From positions 22,764 through 86,763 of the forward strand of contig JAMOZS010000005.1 in the NCBI GenBank assembly GCA_023667765.1: a stretch of DNA of 64,000 nucleotides, written 5' to 3'. Origin of the DNA: Roseburia sp. (lineage in GTDB: Bacteria; Bacillota; Clostridia; Lachnospirales; Lachnospiraceae). Positions 1 to 9,879 of this stretch are shown one piece after another; position 1 is the stretch's first letter, and every line of letters starts with the position of its first letter. The notes under the pieces are model-generated. The model had not been told where the DNA came from. It did no database searches and worked only from the letters and a program-made list of their open reading frames with translations. Position numbers and translations under genes: made by a program.

Positions 1-61
1 TCACATCCAGATGTCCGAAAGTGACGGGATCGAAGCTCCCGGGATAAACTGCTCTTTTCAA
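1..61 (-). CDS. coaD: Phosphopantetheine adenylyltransferase, N-terminus only
   Basis: The first 20 codons read (M)[19 protein letters not shown], the nucleotidyltransferase N-terminus with the [10 protein letters not shown] motif that binds ATP in CoaD, the enzyme that makes dephospho-CoA in coenzyme A synthesis. The start is TTG at 59-61, and the rest of the gene lies beyond the left edge. The TTG overlaps the TGA stop of rsmD in a four-base TTGA, which suggests translational coupling. The rsmD-coaD order is common in Firmicutes. NadD further along the window belongs to the same superfamily, but the [10 protein letters not shown] form is typical of CoaD. Confidence 0.9.
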   Translation of the reverse strand, partial: MKRAVYPGSFDPVTFGHLDV

Positions 62-615
62 ACCGATACCTCCCTGCGTAAAAATATGTGCTTGTTTGTC
101 TTATATCTCTTTTCCTTTACCGTCACAAAACCCAGCTCCTCCACATAGGAAAAATCCGTATCCAGAGAGGCCTCTGTAATAATCAGCGTATCCTCCGTCA
201 CATAGGGCATCCCGGCCAGACATTGTAACACCTGCTTCTCATACCCTTTTCCATAGGGAGGATCCATAAAAATAATATCTGCGCTGCTCTCCCGGACAGA
301 AGAAAGCCCTGCCAGCACATCCTGTCTGATTACTACCGCCTGCCCTGCAAGTCTGGTAAACGCCAGATTTTCCGTGATACAGGCAATGGCCTTAGGCGCA
401 TTGTCAATAAAATATGCTTTTTTTGCTCCCCGGCTGACGGCCTCGATGCCAATGCCTCCGCTGCCGCTGAATAAATCCAGAAAGATAGCTCCCGGAAGTT
501 CCCTCTGCAGCATATTAAACAAGGTTTCCTTGATTCGGTCTGTGGTAGGTCTTGTGTCAATGCCCTCGGGAGCCTTTAACGGAAGACTCCTTGCCGTACC
601 TGCGATAACTCTCAT
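58..615 (-). CDS. rsmD: 16S rRNA (guanine966-N2)-methyltransferase RsmD
   Basis: RsmD methylates N2 of G966 in 16S rRNA using S-adenosylmethionine. From the start chosen here the protein is 185 aa. It opens with the family-typical [10 protein letters not shown], has the SAM-binding LDLFSGSGG loop at residues 46-54 and the catalytic DPPY motif at 119-122. An in-frame ATG 12 codons upstream (651) is rejected because homologues begin at MRVIAG. It follows the topoisomerase genes by a short gap and overlaps the coaD start by 4 nt, so it is probably co-transcribed with both neighbours. Confidence 0.93.
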   Translation of the reverse strand: MRVIAGTARSLPLKAPEGIDTRPTTDRIKETLFNMLQRELPGAIFLDLFSGSGGIGIEAVSRGAKKAYFIDNAPKAIACITENLAFTRLAGQAVVIRQDVLAGLSSVRESSADIIFMDPPYGKGYEKQVLQCLAGMPYVTEDTLIITEASLDTDFSYVEELGFVTVKEKRYKTNKHIFLRREVSV

Positions 616-658
616 AAATCCTGACCATGCCTTTCTGCAACCCGGCAGCATGCTGCGG

Positions 659-2902
659 TTATACCCTGATTTTCGTACCCTTGCTGTCTCTCTTTCCCAA
701 TTTCAGATGATTTAGCTCTATCCTTTTGTCGTGGTAGTCAATGGTTGTTTCCCTCCCCACACCGATATAGTATACGGCTTCTACGCCGTCTCCCGAAGCC
801 AGCTTCATGCCCCGGACGCCGATAGCCGCTTTTTTCTTCTCGGGAATTTCCTCAATGGAAAAACGCAGGAAGAATCCGTTTCCGGTCTGTAACACGATAT
901 CCCGCTGTTCCCGCAGGGCAGCGACGCTTACGACGGCATCCCCCTCTCCCAGCTTGGTAGCCGCCACGGTGCGCTTGCTGACGTCAAACTCGCCTCCGTC
1001 CACAACCTTCACCATAGCCTGTTTGGTGGCGAACAATACCGGGCACAGGTTCAAATCCGTCTGAGAGGCAATATAGACGATTGTTTCTTCCTTAGAGCTG
1101 TAATTGCTTACATTGTCGATGGGTACTCCCTTATCCCTGAATTTTCCCATGGGCAAATCCATCACCTTTACCGTATGCATTTGTCCCTTATCGGTAAAAA
1201 TACATATCTTTCCCAGATTCTTACAGACAAATACATATTTATTCTCTGCGTCCGCAGCTTCCCTGTTGCGCTCATAGGCAGCCAAATCGATGGTCTTTGC
1301 ATAGCCGAAGCGGTCCATGAGAAATACCACGTCCATTGCCTCGATTTCCTTTTCCTTATAAACTGCCTCCTGACCGTTCTCAATCACGGTACGGCGTTTT
1401 TTACTATAATGCTTCTTAAATTCATCCAGCTCGTTTATAATGACCTGGGCCATAGATTCCCGCTTTTCCAGAATATCCTCATAGCGGTAAATATTTGCCA
1501 TCGTTTCCTCGTGCTCATTTATCAGCGCCTCAATCTCCAGGCCAATCAGCTTATAAAGACGCATCTCCAGAATGGCATTGGCCTGTTTCTCCGTAAACCG
1601 AAGCTGCGCCGCCATAATCCCCGATTCCCTGGAGCGGAACTTAATTCCCTCAATCTTTCCCTCCACGAGACAGGCTTTCGCCATAGCCCTGTCCTTGGAG
1701 CCCCGCAGAATTTCGATAATCAAATCTATGACATTACATGCCTTAATCAGGCCCTCCTGAATCTCCTTGCGCTCCAGCTCCTTTGCCAGGAGATTCGTAT
1801 ACTTCCGGGAGGCAATCTCGAACTGAAAATCCACGCTTGCCTTGATAATCTGTTTTAAGCTCATGGTCTCCGGGCGGCCGTTGGCAATAGCCAGCATATT
1901 CACACCGAAGGTATCCTCCAGACGGGTCTTTTTATAGAGCATATTGACGAAGTTCTCCGGGTCTGCATCCCTGCGAAGCTCAATTACGATTCGAATACCT
2001 TCCTTGGAGGACTGGTTGGAAATATCCACAATATCCTGCGTCTTTTTCGTCTCGGACAGAGCCGCCACATCCATAAGGAATTTAGAGATATTTGCTCCAA
2101 TCATAGTGTAGGGAATCTCCGTAATCACCACATTGGTTTTACCTCCCTTAGCCTTCTCAAATTCCACCTTCCCCCGAAGCTTTATCTTCCCGACGCCGGT
2201 CTCATAGATATCGGGAAGCTCATCCTTATTGATTACAATGCCTCCCGTGGGGAAATCCGGCCCCTTGATATAGCGCATCAGCTCCCTGGTGGTAATATTT
2301 TCATCCCTTAAATAAGCCTTGCAGGCCTCCACTACCTCAGCCAGATTATGAGGGGGGATGTTTGTCACCATACCCACCGCAATTCCCTCTGAGCCGTTTA
2401 CCAGAAGATTGGGAATCTTAACGGGCAATACCGCCGGCTCCTTTTCCGTCTCGTCAAAGTTCGGCACAAAATCCACCACATCCTTATCCAGGTCAGCCAG
2501 AAACGCCTCCTGGGTAAACTGCTGAAGCCTTGCCTCTGTATAACGCATGGCGGCGGCGCCGTCTCCCTCAATATTTCCGAAATTTCCGTGACCGTCAATC
2601 AGGGGCATCCCCTTCTTAAAATCCTGAGTCATAACCACCAGCGCTTCATAGATAGAGCTGTCGCCGTGGGGATGATATTTACCCATGGTATCTCCCACAA
2701 TACGGGCGCTCTTACGATAGGGTCTGTCATAACGGATTCCCAGTTCATGCATATCATACAGCGTACGCCTCTGCACCGGCTTCAGACCGTCTCTCACGTC
2801 CGGCAGCGCCCGGGCTATAATAACGCTCATGGCATAATCAATAAAGGATTTCTGCATTTCCTCGGAATATTCGGTTTTGATGATTCTGTCGTTTCCATTC
2901 AT
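659..2902 (-). CDS. parC: Type II topoisomerase subunit A, ParC-like
   Basis: This is the DNA-breaking/rejoining subunit of a type II topoisomerase, 747 aa. The winged-helix region holds the catalytic Tyr121 in AAAMRYTEARL, followed by the coiled-coil gate and a beta-pinwheel C-terminal domain. I see no GyrA box (QRRGGKG-like) in the C-terminal domain, which in this family points to a decatenating topoisomerase IV rather than a gyrase. The quinolone-sensitive positions are Ser82 and Glu86 in HPHGDSSIYEA, the usual susceptible residues. The partner B subunit is 70 bp upstream. The pair is not next to dnaA/recF genes, where the gyrase pair usually sits, which also favours the ParC call. Confidence 0.85.
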   Translation of the reverse strand: MNGNDRIIKTEYSEEMQKSFIDYAMSVIIARALPDVRDGLKPVQRRTLYDMHELGIRYDRPYRKSARIVGDTMGKYHPHGDSSIYEALVVMTQDFKKGMPLIDGHGNFGNIEGDGAAAMRYTEARLQQFTQEAFLADLDKDVVDFVPNFDETEKEPAVLPVKIPNLLVNGSEGIAVGMVTNIPPHNLAEVVEACKAYLRDENITTRELMRYIKGPDFPTGGIVINKDELPDIYETGVGKIKLRGKVEFEKAKGGKTNVVITEIPYTMIGANISKFLMDVAALSETKKTQDIVDISNQSSKEGIRIVIELRRDADPENFVNMLYKKTRLEDTFGVNMLAIANGRPETMSLKQIIKASVDFQFEIASRKYTNLLAKELERKEIQEGLIKACNVIDLIIEILRGSKDRAMAKACLVEGKIEGIKFRSRESGIMAAQLRFTEKQANAILEMRLYKLIGLEIEALINEHEETMANIYRYEDILEKRESMAQVIINELDEFKKHYSKKRRTVIENGQEAVYKEKEIEAMDVVFLMDRFGYAKTIDLAAYERNREAADAENKYVFVCKNLGKICIFTDKGQMHTVKVMDLPMGKFRDKGVPIDNVSNYSSKEETIVYIASQTDLNLCPVLFATKQAMVKVVDGGEFDVSKRTVAATKLGEGDAVVSVAALREQRDIVLQTGNGFFLRFSIEEIPEKKKAAIGVRGMKLASGDGVEAVYYIGVGRETTIDYHDKRIELNHLKLGKRDSKGTKIRV

Positions 2903-2972
2903 AATGTTCTTTGATTCTCCTATGTTCTAATGCCCCGGCCGGACGAAGGTTATATGCGGACAGGCGCAGGGC

Positions 2973-4894
2973 TTACACATCCAGCTCCGCATCGGTGGCA
3001 TGTTCATAGATAAAAGCCTTTCTGGGGGGAACCTCCGTCCCCATCAGCATCTCGGTGATCTCGGAGGCCATGCGGGCGTCCTCAATCTCCACCTGCTTCA
3101 TCAGACGGGTATCCGGGTCCAGGGTCGTCTCCCAAAGCTGTTGTGCATCCATCTCTCCCAATCCCTTATAGCGCTGCAGCGTAAAGGGGCCCTTATGAGA
3201 CTTTCTGTATTTCTCTAAAGCCTTGTCGTCATACAGGTACTCTTCCTTTCCCTTGGCCGGCATCGCCTTATATAAAGGAGGCATGGCAATATACACATGC
3301 CCCTCGAAAATCAGCTCGGGCATAAAACGATAAAACAGAGTCAGCAACAGATTGGAAATATGAGCGCCATCCACATCCGCGTCCGCCATAATCACAATCT
3401 TGTCATAACGCAGCCTGGTAATATCGAAATCATTGCCATAGCCCTCGGAAAAGCCGCAGCCAAAGGCATTAATCATGGTCTTTATCTCCGCGTTCGCGAG
3501 AATTTTATCAATACTGGCCTTTTCCACATTCAAAATCTTACCCCGAATCGGCAGAATCGCCTGGTACATACGGTTTCTGGCTGTCTTTGCGCTGCCGCCT
3601 GCGGAATCGCCCTCCACGATAAATATCTCGCACTTAGAAGGGTCCTTTGACTCGCAGTTGGCCAGCTTTCCGTTGGAATCGAAGGAAAACTTCTGCTTTG
3701 TCAGCATATTGGTTCTGGCCTTTTCCTCTGTCTTACGGATTTTTGCCGCCTTTTCCGCACAGCCGATAACATTCTTTAAGGTCTCCAGATTTCTGTCAAA
3801 AAAATGCACAATCTCGTCACCGGTTACCTTGCTCACCACTTTGGCAGCATCCTGATTATCAAGCTTCGTCTTAGTCTGCCCCTCAAAGCGCGGGTCGGGG
3901 TGCTTGATGGATATCACCGCAGTCATGCCGTTTCGCACATCCGCACCGGTAAAGTTTACATCCTTCTCCTTCAGCACGCCCAGCTCCCTGGCATAATTAT
4001 TAATCACATTGGTAAACATGGTCTTAAAGCCCGTCAGATGCGTGCCTCCCTCGGAATTATAGATATTATTGCAAAATCCCAACACATTTTCATGGAATTC
4101 GTTTACATACTGAAAGGCCACCTCCACGGAAATGCCTTCGCTCTCTCCCGCAAAATAGATGACGTCATGTATGGTTTCCCTGGATTTGTTCATATCCTTT
4201 ATGAAACCGATAATGCCCTCCGGTTCATGGAAGGTAAGCTTCTCAGGCTCCTCCCTGCGCTTATCCTCATAGAGAATGGTCAGCTTTGGGTTCAGATAAG
4301 CGGTTTCATGGAGACGGCTTTTTACCTCATCCTCCCGGAATCTGGTTTTGTCAAATATCGTATCGTCCGGCAGGAAATTAATCACCGTGCCCGTCTCTTT
4401 GGTTTTCCCCACGACAGGGAGCAGGCCGTCCGTTAAATCCGTAATGGGATTTCCCCTCTCATACCGGTCCTCATAAATGCAGCCATCCGTTTTTACCCGG
4501 ACAGTCAGTCTTGCGGACAGCGCATTGACTACCGAGGAACCCACGCCGTGAAGGCCTCCGCTGGTCTTATAAGCCAAATTGTCAAATTTGCCGCCGGCAT
4601 GCAGCGTGGTGAATACAAGACGCTCCGCGCTGACGCCCTTTTCGTGCATTCCCACCGGAATTCCACGCCCGTTATCCGCCACGGTAGCCGAACCGTCCGC
4701 CTCCAGCGTCACGGTAATCGTATCACAAAAGCCCGCCAGATGCTCGTCCACGGAATTGTCCACAATCTCATAAATCAAATGATTCAGCCCCTTGGTGGAA
4801 ACGCTCCCGATATACATGCCGGGCCTTTTCCGCACGGCCTCAAGCCCTCCAGCACTGTAATACTGGAGGCGTCATAATTACTTGTCTTTGCCAT
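2973..4894 (-). CDS. parE: Type II topoisomerase subunit B, ParE-like; apparent frameshift at codon ~18
   Basis: This is the ATPase subunit partnering ParC. It has the GHKL ATP site (EIVDNSVDE, DNGRGIP, GGLHGVGSS) and the TOPRIM metal site (EGDSAGG, DADVDGAHI). The natural start is ATG at 4892-4894 after AAGGAG, encoding MAKTSNYDASSITVLEGL. The continuing frame, VRKRPGMYIG, begins at GTG 4833-4835, which is 59 rather than 60 bases downstream. One base is therefore missing near 4840-4846; a C lost from GGGCCTT would explain it. If real, only an N-terminally shortened protein could be made, lacking the arm with the conserved Tyr that reaches into the partner's ATP site. An assembly error is an equally good explanation. 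Confidence 0.85.
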
Positions 4895-4968
4895 TTTCTC
4901 CTTAACTCCTGTCTCTCAAACCAATCCGCCGCTATCCTAAGCGTCCCAAACCGGTTATCCGCAACAAA

Positions 4969-4989
4969 GAGGCCGCCATAAGCGGCCTC
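4969..4989 (-). terminator. Intrinsic terminator after degV
   Basis: An 8-bp perfect GC-rich stem, GAGGCCGC / GCGGCCTC, encloses the loop CATAA. On the minus strand it is followed by TTTGTT. It lies just after the degV stop codon and about 75 bp before the parE start, separating the recG-degV transcript from the topoisomerase genes. Confidence 0.75.
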
Positions 4990-4998
4990 CTACAGCTT

Positions 4999-5865
4999 CT
5001 ATTTTATTTTCTTACAGCAGGCGATTGCCAGAGCCCCCGGCCCGATATGACAGGCCACGCTCAGGGAAAGAGGGTCTATATGGATATCATAACCGGGAAA
5101 CTGCAAAAGCAGCTCCTCCTTTAAGGCTTCGGCTGCGGCAGCATTCTGCGTATGCGCAATCTGCAGCCAGATGCCCTTTTCCTCCGTCATTCCGCCAAAG
5201 CGATTGATAATATCGTTTTTAATGGCATTCATCATAATACTCTTGCCCTGAGCGGTAGTTCTGGCCTTGGCGAAAGCATCCAGCTTATCTCCCTGTATCT
5301 GAAGAACCGGCTTCAGTTTCAGCATCGTACCGATAGCGGCGGCGGCCGGCGTAATCCTGCCGCCTTTTTTCAGATAATACAGGGTATCCAGCATAATATA
5401 TATACTGCTGTTGAATTTGTCCTCCTCCAGAAAATCCTTGATTTCCCTTGCGTTCATTCCCCTTGTAATCAAGAGCTTCGCATCCATCGCAGACTGCCTC
5501 TGGGTCACGGAAATACGCTGGTTATTCACCACCTGCACCCGTCCGTCATAATCCTGCGCCAGCATCATTGCGCTCTGGCAGGAACCGGACAGACCGCTGC
5601 TCATGGGAATATGCACGATTTCATCATACTCCTGCAGCAGCTCGTTCCAAAGCTTCATTACGGATTCCGGCGAAGGCTGACTGGTGCTTATATCCGCGCC
5701 GCCCTTCAGCATTTCGTAGAACTGCTCCTGCGTCAAATCTATGTCTTCAAAATATTGCTTCTCATTAATCATAAAGGGCATGGGCAAAACATAAATCCCC
5801 AATTCCTTTGCCTGCGCCTGTGTGATACCGCTGTTACTGTCCGTAACTATTGCAATATTCGCCAT
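4999..5865 (-). CDS. DegV family fatty-acid-binding protein (FakB-like)
   Basis: A 288-aa DegV-fold protein. Family members bind a fatty acid and, as FakB, present it to the kinase FakA to make acyl-phosphate for phospholipid synthesis. Visible family motifs are the N-terminal IVTDSNSGI, the TSQPSP segment, HIPMSSGLSGS and the C-terminal HIGPGALAIA. The start at 5863-5865 is chosen because MANIAIVTDS is the normal N-terminus and AGAGG lies just upstream; a longer frame to 5955 has no homologous residues. It lies downstream of recG, and fakA is in the same gene run, which supports a FakB role. Whether it prefers saturated or unsaturated acyl chains cannot be read. Confidence 0.88.
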   Translation of the reverse strand: MANIAIVTDSNSGITQAQAKELGIYVLPMPFMINEKQYFEDIDLTQEQFYEMLKGGADISTSQPSPESVMKLWNELLQEYDEIVHIPMSSGLSGSCQSAMMLAQDYDGRVQVVNNQRISVTQRQSAMDAKLLITRGMNAREIKDFLEEDKFNSSIYIMLDTLYYLKKGGRITPAAAAIGTMLKLKPVLQIQGDKLDAFAKARTTAQGKSIMMNAIKNDIINRFGGMTEEKGIWLQIAHTQNAAAAEALKEELLLQFPGYDIHIDPLSLSVACHIGPGALAIACCKKIK

Positions 5866-5970
5866 ATTTTCCTCTAACCATACCTTTCTCTTGCAATGCA
5901 GATTCTTATGCCGTAAGCGCATTTCTCCCTGATTCTGCCGGAGAAATGCCTGCATATTCCTATTTTACTG

Positions 5971-8037
5971 TCAGATAGTTCTAAAGTCAACACCATTTCC
6001 TTCTGTTCCCGAAAATGATGTAACCTGTTCTCTGAGAAGCCGATGCCTGTCCTCCATAAGCTCCGGGTCCCGGGCCAGAAGCTCTTCCACCGCCTGGGAG
6101 GCCTCCTTCAGCACAGCCGCATCCGTATAGATATCCCCCACGCGAAACGCCAGTGCTCCGCTCTGGCGAACCCCGAAAAGCTCTCCCGGCCCCCTCAGCT
6201 TCAAATCCTCAGAGGCAATCAAGAAGCCGTCGTTGGATCTGTTGAGTATCGAAAGTCTCTCCATGGTCTCCTTTTTCTCATTGCCGCTCACGAAGATACA
6301 ATAGCTCTGGTACATTCCTCTGCCCACGCGGCCTCTGAGCTGATGCAGCTGGGCAAGACCAAAACGCTCCGCATTTTCCACCATCATTACTGTGGCATTG
6401 GGCACATTGATTCCCACCTCAATCACTGTGGTTGACACCAATACATCAATATTCTTTGCTGCGAAATCCTCCATTATCCTCTTTTTGTCCGAAGGACGCA
6501 TCTTCCCATGAAGACAGGCCACCTGAATGGCAGGCGGCAGCGCGGCCCTCAGTTTTTCCGCATACTCCGTCACGTTTTCCACATGTTCAAGCTCGCCGGC
6601 CTCCACCTGGGGACAGATAACATAGGCCTGTCTCCCCTGACCTGCCTCTTTTGCAATAAATTCATAGGCCTTGGGCCGATAGGAGGTATTTACCACACAG
6701 TTTTTGATGGGAAGCCTGTGGGCAGGAAGCTCATCAATCACGGAAATCTGTAAATCGCCATACAAAATAATGGCAAGTGTCCGGGGAATCGGCGTAGCGC
6801 TCATAACCAGTACATGGGGGTTCTGTCCTTTCTGAGCCAGCCGCTCTCTCTGACGCACGCCAAAGCGATGCTGCTCATCCGTCACCACCAGCGCCAACGC
6901 CTGATAGTTCACCTTTTCCTGAATCATGGCATGGGTGCCGATAACCAGATTCGCCTCCCCGGAAGCAATTCGTTCATAGGCCGCTTTTTTTTCCCGGGCC
7001 GTCATAGAGCCCACCAAAAGCGCCGGCCGCAAAGGCAGGCCGTACTCCCTGACATAAGCGCTGATTGTTTCATAATGCTGCAGCGCCAATACCTCCGTAG
7101 GCGCCATAAGAGCCCCCTGATAGCCGTTTGCCGCACACATCAGCAGCGCCAATACGGCAACGATTGTCTTACCGGATCCCACGTCTCCCTGTATCAGCCT
7201 GTTCATACAGAAACCACTTCCGCAGTCGTCCTTTATCTCCTGCCACACCTTTCGCTGTCCTCCGGTCAGCTTGTAGGGAAGCTTCTCCAAAAAACGCACC
7301 GTGTCGGCAGTCTCAAACATAGGATAGCTGTTCTCCAGTTTCGCACACAGCTCCCTGTTCTTTTGAAGTATTAGGAGAAAGAAGAAAAACTCATTGAACA
7401 CCAGCCTTCTCCGGGCCTGTCCCAGCATTTCCAAATCCGGCGGGAAATGAATATCGTGGTAAGCCTCCTTCTCCGACATCAACCTGTATTTCTCAAGCAA
7501 ATCCTCCGGGAAATACTCCTCCCGGAACGCATAAGCGTTCAAAACCTGCCTGACAGCCTTCTGAATCGTCAGATTACTCAACCCCTTCGTAAGAGAATAT
7601 CTGGGCTGCAGCACCCCTGTAAGCTTTTCGTATTCTTCCGGAGAATACATTTTGGGCTGCTCCATAACCTTAGCCGCCCCTCTGGTCTGTACCACCCCCC
7701 GAAAAATATAGGCGCTTCCCGGTTTCAGGACATTTTTTAAAAAGGGCATGTTAAAAAAGGTCAGCTGCATGGCTCCCGAGCCGTCCTTTATCGTCAGGCT
7801 GCTGACGGTAAGCTGACGCATCTTCTTTGTGGCCGGGGCTGCCGCCACAATTCCAAGAACTGCCGCAGTCTCCCCCGGCAAGGCGTCACAAACTAAAACA
7901 GGAGGCTGAAAGTTCTCGTAATCTCTGGGAAAATCATTCAGAAGCTCTCCCGCCGTGCGTATCTCGATTTTTTCAAATAACTTTTGGGTTTTCTCGCCTA
8001 TCCCCTTCAATTCCAATATAGATGTATCCCGGTTCAT
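5971..8037 (-). CDS. recG: ATP-dependent DNA helicase RecG
   Basis: RecG is a branch-migrating helicase that remodels stalled forks and Holliday junctions. The 688-aa protein has an N-terminal wedge/OB domain (from about residue 60) and two helicase domains. These carry Walker A GDVGSGKT (about 286), motif II DEQHRFG (about 386), motif III SATPIPRT and the C-terminal QLRGRVGRG. The length matches the family (680-695 aa). ATG at 8035-8037 is preferred over a longer frame because GAGAGGGA precedes it and MNRDTSILELKGIG looks like the usual start. The order fakA-recG-degV on one strand is seen in many Clostridia. Confidence 0.95.
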   Translation of the reverse strand: MNRDTSILELKGIGEKTQKLFEKIEIRTAGELLNDFPRDYENFQPPVLVCDALPGETAAVLGIVAAAPATKKMRQLTVSSLTIKDGSGAMQLTFFNMPFLKNVLKPGSAYIFRGVVQTRGAAKVMEQPKMYSPEEYEKLTGVLQPRYSLTKGLSNLTIQKAVRQVLNAYAFREEYFPEDLLEKYRLMSEKEAYHDIHFPPDLEMLGQARRRLVFNEFFFFLLILQKNRELCAKLENSYPMFETADTVRFLEKLPYKLTGGQRKVWQEIKDDCGSGFCMNRLIQGDVGSGKTIVAVLALLMCAANGYQGALMAPTEVLALQHYETISAYVREYGLPLRPALLVGSMTAREKKAAYERIASGEANLVIGTHAMIQEKVNYQALALVVTDEQHRFGVRQRERLAQKGQNPHVLVMSATPIPRTLAIILYGDLQISVIDELPAHRLPIKNCVVNTSYRPKAYEFIAKEAGQGRQAYVICPQVEAGELEHVENVTEYAEKLRAALPPAIQVACLHGKMRPSDKKRIMEDFAAKNIDVLVSTTVIEVGINVPNATVMMVENAERFGLAQLHQLRGRVGRGMYQSYCIFVSGNEKKETMERLSILNRSNDGFLIASEDLKLRGPGELFGVRQSGALAFRVGDIYTDAAVLKEASQAVEELLARDPELMEDRHRLLREQVTSFSGTEGNGVDFRTI

Positions 8038-8123
8038 TGTCCCTCTCACTCTAACTCCATGCCGGCTCTGGCAATCTCCAATCCTCTCACGGTCCACAGA
8101 CGCTTATTACCTTCGGAAATTAA

Positions 8124-8162
8124 GAAGGAGACAGCTCTGCCCCAGGCAATATTGTCTCCTTC
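8124..8162 (-). terminator. Hairpin between fakA and recG, possible weak terminator
   Basis: A perfect 10-bp inverted repeat GAAGGAGACA / TGTCTCCTTC is separated by 19 bases. On the minus strand it is followed by TTAATTT rather than a solid U tract, so termination is probably partial. It sits between the fakA stop and the recG start. Confidence 0.45.
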
Positions 8163-8180
8163 CTCTTTGTTTCCATATCC

Positions 8181-9866
8181 TTATTCCACAGAAATCACAT
8201 AATAGTAAATCGGCTGTCCGCCATATTGCAGCTCGATATCGCAGGAGGGATACTGTTTGGCAAGCTCCTGTTTGAGCGCCTCGGCGTCAGCCTCTTCCAC
8301 CTCGCTGCCATAATAGATGCTGATTAACTCGGAAGCGTCATCCACCATTGCCGCCACGGTCTCCTTAGTGATATCCGCCATAGAGGAACCGGACGCCAGA
8401 ATACCGTCGTCGCCAATTCCCATATAATCACCCTTCTTGATTTCTATCTCATCAATTACGGTATCTCTGACCGCATAGGTAATCTGACCGGTTTTTACCT
8501 TGCCGATTTCCCGAAGCATTGTGGTCTCGTTCTCGTCTGTGGAGAGCTCAGCCACATAATTGATAACCGCCGTAATGCCCTGAGGAATACTCTTTGTGGG
8601 GATAACCAGCAGATTCTTATCAGTCATCAGCTCTGCAGCCTGATTTGCCGCCAGAATAATATTTTTGTTATTCGGCAGAATAAAGACCGTCTGTGCGTTG
8701 ACCTTCTCCACAGCATCCAGAATATCCGCCGTGCTGGGATTCATGGTCTGACCGCCCTCAATAATATAATCTACGCCAAGACTCTTAAATATCTCCTTCA
8801 ATCCGTCGCCTACGGAAACTGCCAGAAAGCCTGCCTCCTTAGGCGGCTGCTCCTCCTCTTCGGGTACCTCCTGCGCCTTTGCGGCCCTTTCCTTCTCTTC
8901 CATCTTAAAGAGCTTTTCCTGATGCTCCAGACGCATATTATCAATCTTTATATTGGACAATGCACCATACTTCAATGCCTTCTGGATTGCCAATCCAGGG
9001 TCATTCGTATGTACATGTACCTTTACCACATCCTCGTCAGCCACACATACAATCGAATCACCGATAGACTCCAGATATGCCTTGAAATCCATCTCCATTT
9101 TAATATTGAAGGTTCTGTTTAACAGAATAATGAACTCCGTACAATACCCGAATTTAATCTCCGCCTCTGCCTGAACCTTTCTGTCCGGCGTGCCTGCCTC
9201 CGAGACAGGAGCCCCAGCAGAAGCGATGGTCAAATCCAGTTCCTTTCCCAGATAAGCGTCGAAGGCGCCGTTTAATACCTCTATCAGGCCCTGTCCGCCG
9301 GAATCCACTACGCCGGCCTGTTTCAAAACGGGCAGCATCTCCGGCGTCTGGCTCAGTACATATTTACCATGCTCTATAACGGCGGACAGAAACTCCTCCA
9401 TATCCTCTACGCCGCTCTCAGACAGTTCCTTCGCCTTGTCGGAAATCCCCTTAGCAACCGTGAGAATCGTACCCTCCTTCGGCTTCATAACCGCTTTATA
9501 GGCCGTCTCCACAGCCTTTTCACAGGCGGCAGTCAAAACCGCCGTGTCTATAACGCTTTCCGTCTTTATAACCTTTGTAAATCCGCGAAACAGCTGTGAA
9601 AGTATTACGCCTGAGTTTCCTCTGGCTCCCCTTAACGAGCCTCCGGATATCGCCTTACAAAGAGACTCTAACCCGGCGTTCTCTCCCAAAGCGTCAACCT
9701 CTCTGGCCGCAGACATAATCGTCATTGTCATATTCGTACCGGTATCGCCGTCCGGAACCGGAAATACATTCAGCTCATTGATGATTTCTTTCTTGTTCTC
9801 AAGATTTTTCGCACCTGCTAAGAACATCTTGGCAAACATCTTAGCATCGATTTGTAATAAGCTCAC
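8181..9866 (-). CDS. fakA: Fatty acid kinase FakA (DAK2 domain protein)
   Basis: FakA phosphorylates fatty acids held by DegV/FakB proteins. The 561-aa protein has an N-terminal DhaL/DAK2 kinase domain with the Mg-ATP motif NVFPVPDGDTGTNM and the loop GGSLRGARGNSGVILSQ. A central domain follows, then a C-terminal DegV-like region. I chose GTG at 9864-9866 because AAGGAGG lies 8 nt upstream and MSLLQIDAKMF is the usual N-terminus; a TTG 21 bp further up has no comparable site. It follows the Asp23-family gene closely, as yloU-yloV do in Bacillus. A DegV/FakB candidate lies two genes downstream. Confidence 0.92.
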   Translation of the reverse strand: MSLLQIDAKMFAKMFLAGAKNLENKKEIINELNVFPVPDGDTGTNMTMTIMSAAREVDALGENAGLESLCKAISGGSLRGARGNSGVILSQLFRGFTKVIKTESVIDTAVLTAACEKAVETAYKAVMKPKEGTILTVAKGISDKAKELSESGVEDMEEFLSAVIEHGKYVLSQTPEMLPVLKQAGVVDSGGQGLIEVLNGAFDAYLGKELDLTIASAGAPVSEAGTPDRKVQAEAEIKFGYCTEFIILLNRTFNIKMEMDFKAYLESIGDSIVCVADEDVVKVHVHTNDPGLAIQKALKYGALSNIKIDNMRLEHQEKLFKMEEKERAAKAQEVPEEEEQPPKEAGFLAVSVGDGLKEIFKSLGVDYIIEGGQTMNPSTADILDAVEKVNAQTVFILPNNKNIILAANQAAELMTDKNLLVIPTKSIPQGITAVINYVAELSTDENETTMLREIGKVKTGQITYAVRDTVIDEIEIKKGDYMGIGDDGILASGSSMADITKETVAAMVDDASELISIYYGSEVEEADAEALKQELAKQYPSCDIELQYGGQPIYYYVISVE

Positions 9867-9879
9867 AGGGATATCCTCC

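Noticed and set aside
659-2902. Calling this gene gyrA
   Set aside because: No GyrA box in the C-terminal domain and no dnaA/recF neighbours; ParC fits better, though the two are close.
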